Assembly (NCBI GenBank): GCA_022315425.1 | Contig: JAIUPT010000033.1 | Coordinates: 868,001 to 932,000, forward strand | Source: Pseudevernia furfuracea | Lineage: Eukaryota > Ascomycota > Lecanoromycetes > Lecanorales > Parmeliaceae | Reading direction: 5' to 3' | DNA: 64,000 nt | Shown here: in pieces, positions 56,447-64,000 of the stretch | Layout: each line of letters starts with the position of its first letter | How positions within the stretch are numbered: position 1 is the stretch's first letter | Made by a program: the position numbers and the translations under genes | The notes under the pieces: generated by a model | The model's database searches: none | Told to the model about the DNA's origin: nothing | Seen by the model: only the letters and a program-made list of their open reading frames with translations

Positions 56447-58331
56447 ATGGCTTCCAAAATGTAAGTACATCGTAAATGTCTTGTTTATTTCTTTTTGAAA
56501 AGAATTAAATTCACAAAATTCTAATCGAGATATCCTTGTATTCTACCATTGGCCAGTGATGATTTACGACCTGCATGTTTCATATTAGCAGTATGCATAC
56601 TATGGTGATACCAACTCATGGCTGTTTAGCATCGTTACGGGCGCTGTGCACGGACGGTTCAGAGAAGTTTTTGGCAAGATATCGAAGCTACATGCAAAGA
56701 ACGCCTTCTCACTTGCTCTCGTCCTGGGAGACCTTTTCTCCGAGCCCACTGAGGAAACATCGGAAGATGAAGATAATCTCATATCTCTTCTAAATAGTGA
56801 AATCGCCATCCCCTTGCCAACATATTTCACATTGGGAAAAAACCCACTACCTCAGCAAATAGTGGACAAACTCGAAAGCTCAGATGACGAGATCTGTCCA
56901 AATCTTTACTTCCTTGGCAAACGGTCGACTACGAAAACTTCAGAAGGGTTACGAATAGTGACTCTCGGAGGGTCATTAGACCCAGCAATAACTGCTGGTT
57001 TGTCAAAAGACAAGCACTTGCCATTTCACACTGAGGGCGATGCCAAAGCGCTTCATGGCGCTAACACCGCAGACATACTTGTCACGAGTAATTGGCCATC
57101 ATCAATCCGTTCAAGATCCAACATCAAACTTCCAGAGGGCGCAGAGGAGTCATTCTCAATAGCCAAGGCCGAGCAGTGTATCGCCGACCTTTGTTCAGCC
57201 TTGAAACCTCGATACCACTTCACCACCTCTGATCCCATATTCTATGAGCGTGAACCTTTCTTCCATATTTCAAAGGAGGACCAGCCTGACACTTCATCCA
57301 TAACTCGTTTCATCAGTCTCGCAGCTTACGACAACCCTGCAAAGCAAAAGTGGCTGTATGCTTTTACGATAGATCCGAGCGCTGCACCATCCCTCACAAT
57401 GCCTTCAGGCACAACAGCAACTCCCTTCACCGACACCTCAAGGAAGCGTCACCGTCTACCGGATCAAAGCAAGGCTTACTCACGCTTCAATCATGACAAC
57501 GACCACGAAAGTCACCACCAACCAAACAAGCGAGCTCGTCACAAAGCTCCTCCACCAGGACCTCAGGAATGCTTCTTCTGCCTCTCAAACCCCAACCTCG
57601 CAACTCACCTCATCGCCTCTATCGCAGAAGATGCCTACGTCACCACTGCAAAAGGACCTCTCAGCACCCCTGCAACCTATCCTACTCTCCATTTTCCCAC
57701 TCACATGCTCATAATTCCATTGTCACATTCTCCCACACTGTCAAGTATCACGCCACCTGAAACAAAGATCTCAACGTACAAAGAAATGCAGCGCTACCGC
57801 CACGCTTTGCACTCCCTTCTCATCTCCACCAGCAAAGGCGCACTGGGTGCAGTGACTTGGGAAGTCAGCCGCGCAGAGGGTATCCACGTCCACTGGCAGT
57901 TCCTGCCCGTACCTGCCAATCTGATCCAGAAGGGTCTCGTGGAAGCGGCTTTCAAAGTTGAGGCCGAGAACGAAAAGTATCCCACTTTCAAGGCGCAAGC
58001 GATAGGAGACGGCACGGCGGAGAAAGGCGACTATTTCCGCGTCTGGGTCTGGCGTCCCCGGGAGGGCGCGGAGTCGACCCTTGACGGCGGTGGTACCAAC
58101 GACGGGGATGAGGGGGAGAGAAAAGGAGACGAAAAAGAACTTGTGCTGCCGCTATCAGCGGATTTTCGGTTTGATTTGCAGTTTGGAAGGAAGGTGATGG
58201 CGAAGCTATTGGGGTTGGAAGGGCGCATGCATTGGAAGGATTGCACCCAGAGTGATGCTGAGGAGAAGAAGGATGCGGAAGGGTTCAAGGACGCATTCAA
58301 GAGGTTTGATTTTTCATTAGAGGAAAGCTAA
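56447..58331 (+). CDS. CWF19-like protein (DRN1 / CWF19L1 type)
   Basis: The model is join(56447..56460, 56630..58331), 571 aa. The first exon is only 14 nt (MASK plus two bases of the next codon) and is supported by phase and by the conserved MASKIIVTGAVHGRFREVF start. The N-terminal half resembles the metallophosphatase-like domain of lariat debranching enzymes (LALVLGDLF, TYFTLG, CPNLYFLGKRS). The C-terminal half has the two CwfJ modules: HIT-like ECFFCLSNPNLATHLI and HFPTHMLIIPLSHSPTL, then FGRKVMAKLLGLEGRMHWKD. Relatives modulate intron lariat debranching in the nucleus. It is convergent with the fibroin-3-like gene. Confidence 0.93.
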
Positions 58332-59031
58332 GGTAGATACCCCCCAAGCGTTGCTTTGAGACCCTTGCGGTCCATCTCCGATCCTGCTTGATGTGGTGAA
58401 GACATAGATTGCGAATATCAAGCCGAAACTTTCAATCCTGATACCTGGGAACGGTTAATCCCAGTCTGCGTACTATACTGGCAGAAAAGCTGCATGGTGA
58501 AGGGAAACTTGATCTTTCGCAAAAACAAACACCGTCGCCGCATCTGAACCCCTCGACCTTCATCAAACGTATCACAGACCTAGTCTGCCACCCACTAACC
58601 CCGCTCCTTCTTCCTTCGTTCATTGTCCCTACCGCTCGAATATAGCAGCCAGCCCGCACCAGACCCATCCCATCACATCCACCACCGCTTCTTTCACCAA
58701 CAAAAACAGAAAATAGAGCATGAAAATGGCCAAAGAATCGAACCGTCACCACCAAATCCTTGAGGATGTCTGGCGACTCGCAAGAAAAATTCCCTGTGGG
58801 TGAGCGAAAGGGCTGCTTCACAAGGGGCTCTGCAGAGATTGCCACTGTCAAAACTTAAAGTCTAAACTGAATGATAAGCGCATAAAGTAGGGCTGTGCAT
58901 TGTGGCAATCCAGATTCTGCATTGTAACTCCATGAGCTCGTATAACGGTGTACATAACAGTGTACATAGTATGAAAACCTCTTCTCCGCTCAATCGTAGG
59001 GAAGATATAATGTGAAACTCGGACTAAGTCC
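58332..59031. terminator. Convergent 3' flank, CWF19-like / fibroin-3-like
   Basis: A 700-bp spacer between convergent stop codons. A 139-codon minus-strand frame (58432-58851) shows no recognisable protein and is not called. Confidence 0.4.
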
Positions 59032-59998
59032 TCAAACATCCCTCCATGAATTATTCGTATTCGCTCCTGGCCTCCGTCCTGCCTGCAGGACACTAGGTGC
59101 ATGTTGTGGAGGGAACCCCGTATGCTGTGCACTTGGGCTTAGCGGTGGCAGCGTATTACTGTAAGTTGTACCCAGCTCCAAGGGCTCATTTACCCCACTC
59201 GGTTCATACATCGTGCTCTCGCTTGGGGTATAGGCGGAATAAGAAGTCTGCTGTCCCTGGCCGATCCCAGAGGTAAAGTCGGGGCCAGTATAAGGGTGGC
59301 CCGCTCCATGACCAAAGTCTGGGCCTGTGTAACCTGCGGGTGGTTGTCCTTGTGTGCCATGCGCTCCGTAAGGGCCAACAGGATGCGAGTCTGCCTCGGT
59401 GTAGCCAAGTCTCGGGTTTGACAGGTCCGCGGTTGAAGCATCGGCTCCAGGCGCTAGCATAGGGTTCTTCTCTTGTGGTACTTCCAGACGTGACATCTCC
59501 ACATCATCATCTTCGACATGCTTCTTCTGCGCATTTTCCCAGCTAGGCATTGCAGGTAGACTGTCCTCGTTTACTGGTTTGCCACGACTTCCGACGTCGA
59601 ACTGCGCAAAGCGTGGAGGTTCCCCGTAAGGTGGCGGGGCGTTGTTGGGGTTGTTGGCGGGCTGATAGCCCATGTAAGGAGCTGGGTTAAACATTGAAGC
59701 TGTGCCAGCACGGTTGCGACGTGAGCGGCGGCCGCCGCAACAGCAGCAGCGGAAACAACAGTAGGCAGCGAGGGCAAAGACAAGGACACCAATAACTATC
59801 CCAGCGATGGCAGGCCACCTGTCAAGTGTCAGTAGGGATCCATTACGGTGGAGGACAGGAGAAAAGGGAAGGTCTTGCGTACTTGCAGTAGGCTTTTGAC
59901 ATGCAGAAGGCCCAGCCTGATTTTACCTGGCCGTTTTCGTAGACCGAAGAGAAAGAATGGAAGTTAGGGTCGCCATCGCGAGGCAGAAGGAGTGGCAT
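59032..59998 (-). CDS. Single-pass membrane protein, fibroin-3-related fungal family
   Basis: The model is complement(join(59032..59818, 59883..59998)), 300 aa. The N-terminal ectodomain is short (MPLLLPRDGDPNFHSFSSV, WAFCMSKAYCK). One transmembrane segment follows (WPAIAGIVIGVLVFALAAY), then a cluster of Cys and Arg residues (CCFRCCCCGGRRSRRNR) that may be palmitoylated. The cytosolic tail is rich in Pro, Gly and Tyr, with repeated YTGPDF and a WENAQKKHVEDDDVEM block. This layout is known in mould proteins annotated as fibroin-3-related; function is not established. The frame upstream of 59998 is open but has no conserved sequence. Confidence 0.85.
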
Positions 59999-61996
59999 CC
60001 TGGTTGAAGACGTGGATAGGTAGAGGTTTGACGGGCGCTGTGAGGACGTGTTAACGATGGTCAAGAGTACCTGTACTCTTTGTGTCTGAAGAATTTGAAG
60101 AAGCAGAAGCAGAAGCAGAAGCAAGAGGAGAAGGCTGATGATACAATGGACCAAAGAAGGGGGAAAATGCAAGCGAACAAAGAGTCTGGTTCGAGGTTGG
60201 CATTTGGAATGAAGATCTTCAGGGGTAAGGCTGAAGACCAGCACACAGGTACGGATACATACCAGTACACCAGCGGGATTTGCCATCATTCTATTTTCGA
60301 TCCTGTGTTTCTGAACCAATCGACTTGCACCCTTCAATTGTTTGGTTGTTTCGCTCACTTCCTCCCTTTTTCTTAGAAACATTACCCTGATAGTAGATCC
60401 TAGCGAGGCAAATTGGAGCAGAAAGAAGCAACGCTGGTTTGACCATCGTCTTTGCTTTGCGCAAAGGGCTGATTTTGGATGGCATCCCTCTGGGACGTCT
60501 CTACAGTGTAAGTTCTATATTCTTTGAGCTACACCATATTTTGTGTTATTAATGACGCACTGATTTGGCCCTACTTCTATCCTCAATGAATCCGCATATT
60601 CTGCGGGTTCTTTCCGTGGAGACTAGAACATCGCAGATGTACTCTCGATTCTCGGATGGTGGGATATGCAAATTGGCTTGATATGGATGCACTAAGATGA
60701 GGTTACTTAAGATGTAAGAGGTCTTCAAGATGGCGGCCAGGGCCCACAAAGTTGATCTTCTCCGTCGCTTGACATTTGACCTCGTATGACATGATTGCAA
60801 ACGAGTTGCACACGCCCCTACCAATACTCGTCATCATCTTGCTCAAGCGTCGCCTAAAGAGTGATGACGCCTTTTCTGCTTGGACAGAATACCACGCCAC
60901 CTGGGATTGAGCCAGATTCTAGAATGAGAGCGCGGTTCTAGACGGAATGAAACCATGCTCACACGGTCTTTGTACTTCGTTTCCGCCTTTTTTTACTGCT
61001 ACACTTTTGTGGTAGCCCAGAATGATACATCGACAGAAGGAGAGAGTACCCGTCAGCTCGTACTTCTTTTGCTGATGGTACCTATCAATTCCAGCGACCC
61101 TCGTCAGTATCGCAAACATCAAAAATTTCTTTCGTCGAAGCAAACCCCCGTCGTGCCCAATCACCCGGCAACTGCGAGCTCGCATTGAACTTCTTAATGT
61201 TGGGGGTGCTGTATTTCTGGAATGTACTCGTGCGGCCGAACAAACCATTTCTTGGCACAGATGTACCTCGGTGCCGGTTGTGATAGCCGCAGTGACCAAA
61301 TTGGGGCGAATATTCGCACGGAACTGCCAAGAGGATAGACTTCTCGGCCGTATGGGCAGTAGAGAAAATTGCTTCTAAGTAAGGCACCAGAAAACGAGCT
61401 GCTTAGGTCCGTGGAATGACAGGATGACATGAAAGGCGCGATAATGAATTTATTCGTCTGTCAGGGCTCTGCGAGCTTCATAGTGAGCATAAGTGAAACC
61501 GGTGAGGCTGGGAGTTGTTGTTTGAAACAGGCATCGTCTGGTTTGGATTTATGGCTGTTGAGAGAGAGAGAGCTCTTCTTGCACGATACAGCCTCGACCT
61601 CACCGGAATAATGAATGTTATTTCAATGATTATCCATTTCAAATGATTATCTTGTATTTGATTTTTGGTTCTTGGCGAAAGTTAATCTTTGGTCGATGGC
61701 TTATGGCGTAAGCAACGAGAGCTACTGCGGGGTCATCGAAGCTTCCCATTTTTAGTACCTAAAGACGATCTAGCAACCACACGTAATGATGCTTCAAGCT
61801 GTTCAGAAAATGTGGGGGTCTTGAGGACTGATTTCTTTAGGGTATCAACACGAGTAATTTAGCAGTCTGTATATATACAATTACTTCAAACAGAGGCCCC
61901 GTGAAGGAAGCTGATATCTTAGGTGTCAAAAGAGTCGATATTTTGGATACGTACCTTTGAAACTCTCCAATTTTGTGGCAGCGCACCTAGAATGCC
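59999..61996. other. Gene-poor stretch before pyroglutamyl peptidase
   Basis: About 2 kb with no convincing gene. It contains an imperfect (gaagca)n run at 60097-60126. A 77-codon plus-strand frame at 60955-61188 starts with a signal-peptide-like segment but has no other support. The last 300 bp should carry the promoter of the next gene. Confidence 0.4.
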
Positions 61997-62888
61997 ATGG
62001 GCTCCCTGGCGCCTGCACTTGGTCTTCAAGATAGCAAGGAGGAGATCAATGTTCTAGTAACAGGCTTCGGTGTGCGCTGTCCATCAAACAAGATTCTCAG
62101 CCCATGGAGCTTGACTAACCTGCCTACCTCAGCCCTTTGGAGACAACACCACCAACCCATCCTACCAGATAGCAAGGACCTTGCCCACTGAACGGAATAT
62201 ACCCGGCCTACCACGTATCATTCTTCACAGTCATCCCAAGCCGATCACCGTTAGTTACGCTCATGTCCGAGAGATCATCCCAGACCTTCTGTTCCCCAAA
62301 GATAGCTTGGAACCCAAATATGACATTGTTCTCAACATCGGTTTGGCGCCAGGGCGAAAATTTTATACGCTCGAAACCCTCGCCCATAGGGACGGTTACA
62401 ACAAGAAAGACGTTGATGGCAAGACCTTAGAGGGAGACACATTTTGGCGGATAGAACATAAAGCACCAGAGAGACTACATACCAGCTTTGATACTGAGGA
62501 TGGTCAGTTATTATTTCGGAGCTTTTTCACCCTATTAGGATTGCTATGCTGACTCCGAACTCATTAAGTATGGAGGCGTTGGAAATCAGGCCTCATGAAT
62601 GAGGATCTTCGGCCCTCCAATAACGCTGGACATTACCTTTGTGACTTCACGTATTATGCCTGTATGTTCGAGTATTGGCGGAGGGAGCCCAGGGGACAGC
62701 GGCCGTGTATGTTTCTGCACGTTCCAAGTGGGCTGGAAGAGGAGGATATCGAAAGGGGCAGAGAGGTGGTTTTGGGACTGATTGCTGCACTTGTGGCGAG
62801 CGAAATGGCGGGAGACAGGAGGAAAAGAGTCGAAGTTGTTGTGGAGGAAAAGGAGTGGGACCATGCTGCTGACGATGAATGTACTTAA
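61997..62888 (+). CDS. Pyroglutamyl-peptidase I (peptidase family C15)
   Basis: It removes N-terminal pyroglutamate from peptides in the cytosol. The model is join(61997..62071, 62133..62502, 62569..62888), 254 aa. The start motif is INVLVTGFGPFGDNTTNPSY; DIVLNIGLAPGRKFYTLET is the strand and loop leading to the catalytic Glu region. NAGHYLCDFTYYACMF contains the catalytic Cys, and FLHVP the catalytic His. The C-terminus is Lys/Glu-rich. Intron 1 is placed by the GFGPFG motif; intron 2 (66 nt) is the second introner-like copy in this window. The protein is longer than bacterial family members but normal for moulds. Confidence 0.94.
62503..62568 (+). repeat. Introner-like element copy B (pyroglutamyl peptidase intron 2)
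   Basis: A 66-nt intron that is almost entirely the two ends of APN1 intron 1 joined together: tttcggagctttttc, ccctatt, then atgctgactccgaa and tcattaag. About six differences occur in the left ~42 nt and two in the right 23 nt. Confidence 0.75.
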
Positions 62889-64000
62889 AAGCTGACTTGT
62901 AAGAGGGATGTTTACCAGACACTGAGCAGCATAAGTCCGTTTCAGCTCACCTTTTTTGCAGAACCTGAACAAAAAGTTTGCGTACTTAGAAAAGGCCGAC
63001 GAATGACGGCCACGTGATCTATCCAAACAGCTTGATTCATCCAGAGACTTGTACGAGGTGACCAGATCGCGTCATCGAACAGTGTCCAAAGCTTATGAGT
63101 AGAACTAGGAAGCGCTTCACTCTACAGTGAAGGCCGAATCTTCTTGGAATACCACCAACAATAGTAGTCTTAGCATAGAAGGGCAGCCAATGGCACTCGG
63201 GTTGGTCAGCGGTGACACAAATGAAGGATAGCGGTTGCAAAGTATGCTTCGGATTGGGAGCCTTTTGAAGTGTCTAGCAGGAAAGTAAGAAGGAAATGCA
63301 GGTCGATGCTAATTCATCACACCGGCCTGAAATCTGGGGCAACCTCTCAGATGCAGGTATCAAAGCACATGATTGTAAGATATTGGGCCAGGCCAGCTCG
63401 GCCAGAAGGTCGCTGATCGGAAAAGCGCGGTTAAAGCGCGTCCGCGTCGGTTTCGTGTCAAGAACCGCAAATCCTTCCCTGCAAGCTCCCAGGTTGTGTC
63501 GCCCGCAAAAGTAAAAGCGTTTCGCTTACGGACACGGTATCCCGCCTGCAGCACTGAGATAGCTGTTGGTCGTTAGAATGATGAAATAAGACGGGATGAT
63601 GGATCAGATGCTTCTTGCAGACTGCATGGGCGAGTCGGCTTCCAGTTCCAAATCCGACAGACCCCGAGGCAAAAACCATTGGCGCAAAAAGGGGGTAAGT
63701 TGTCGCGAATCGGCTTCGTCTGTGCCTGCTTCCTTTGATAGGAATACCTAGGAATAGAAGTGGTGGTCAAGGAAGAGCTGTTTTATTACATTCTCTAGTC
63801 TGGTAGTCGCAGGATGTATCGTAAGATAGATATGAATATGAATATGAATATGGATATCCTATCAGAATATGTACCTACTCTACTAAAGGTAGGTTTATAT
63901 TAGGGCGGGATGGCGATGCAAGCGAGTTTTGTCTGACGCGTACCGTAGCATTTTGCTAGCTTCCTTGACGCGCTAATTCCAACAGACTTGACACTTGACA
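62889..64000. other. 3' flank and intergenic, no gene seen
   Basis: Only short frames without recognisable features are present on either strand. A small imperfect (aatatg)n run lies at 63829-63855. Confidence 0.4.

Noticed and set aside
60955..61188. 77-aa possible small secreted protein
   Set aside because: Only a signal-peptide-like start supports it; the rest is unremarkable and no splice partner or conserved motif is seen.
1..64000. CRISPR arrays, bacterial-type operons, rRNA genes
   Set aside because: No such arrays or rRNA sequence were seen, and gene structure is clearly eukaryotic.

Overview
This is nuclear DNA of a filamentous ascomycete (Pezizomycotina). Genes have several short introns (about 45-70 nt) with GTRNGY donors and CTRAY branch sites. 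The gene content (class III adenylate cyclase with LRR and PP2C domains, Crh-type GPI glucanosyltransferase, CYP52-like P450, alpha/beta-hydrolase-NACHT receptor relic, fibroin-3-like membrane protein) is typical of moulds. Class or species cannot be fixed from the sequence alone; Leotiomycetes is only a guess. Exon models were built by reading ORFs, splice sites and phase by hand, and every multi-exon model given with exon coordinates closes in frame.

Layout. 0-7.3 kb: adenylate cyclase on the minus strand. 8.5-14.8 kb: an accessory island between two ~85-bp inverted repeats, with two divergent genes for uncharacterised secreted-type proteins, a MITE-like element, a minisatellite, and a 137-bp tandem duplication that copies an exon-intron unit. 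15.4-17.3 kb: Crh-family cell-wall transglycosylase. 18.3-20.7 kb: decayed NACHT receptor (NLR-like) pseudogene with RIP-like stops. 22.0-23.8 kb: intact P450. 25.6-26.8 kb: RNase H-fold protein. From 27 kb on lies conserved housekeeping DNA arranged in alternating divergent and convergent pairs: APN1 endonuclease, RBM42-like RNA-binding protein, 6-phosphogluconate dehydrogenase, a SAM methyltransferase, eRF1, a triose-phosphate-family transporter, ZIM17/HEP1, cullin-3, LSM12, UTP20, CWF19-like/DRN1, a fibroin-3-like membrane protein and pyroglutamyl peptidase I. Gene-poor, AT-rich or decayed stretches lie at 13.2-15.3, 23.8-25.6, 34.3-36.2, 37.6-40.2 and 60-62 kb.

The most interesting signals are: (1) two introns in unrelated genes (APN1 and pyroglutamyl peptidase, 35 kb apart) that share nearly the same sequence at both ends, as expected for introner-like elements; (2) an 18-nt micro-exon in APN1 directly after that intron, carrying the conserved HVSGAKG motif; (3) the frame-preserving tandem exon duplication; (4) the island bounded by inverted repeats; and (5) a CRH intron whose retention would replace the GPI-anchor tail.
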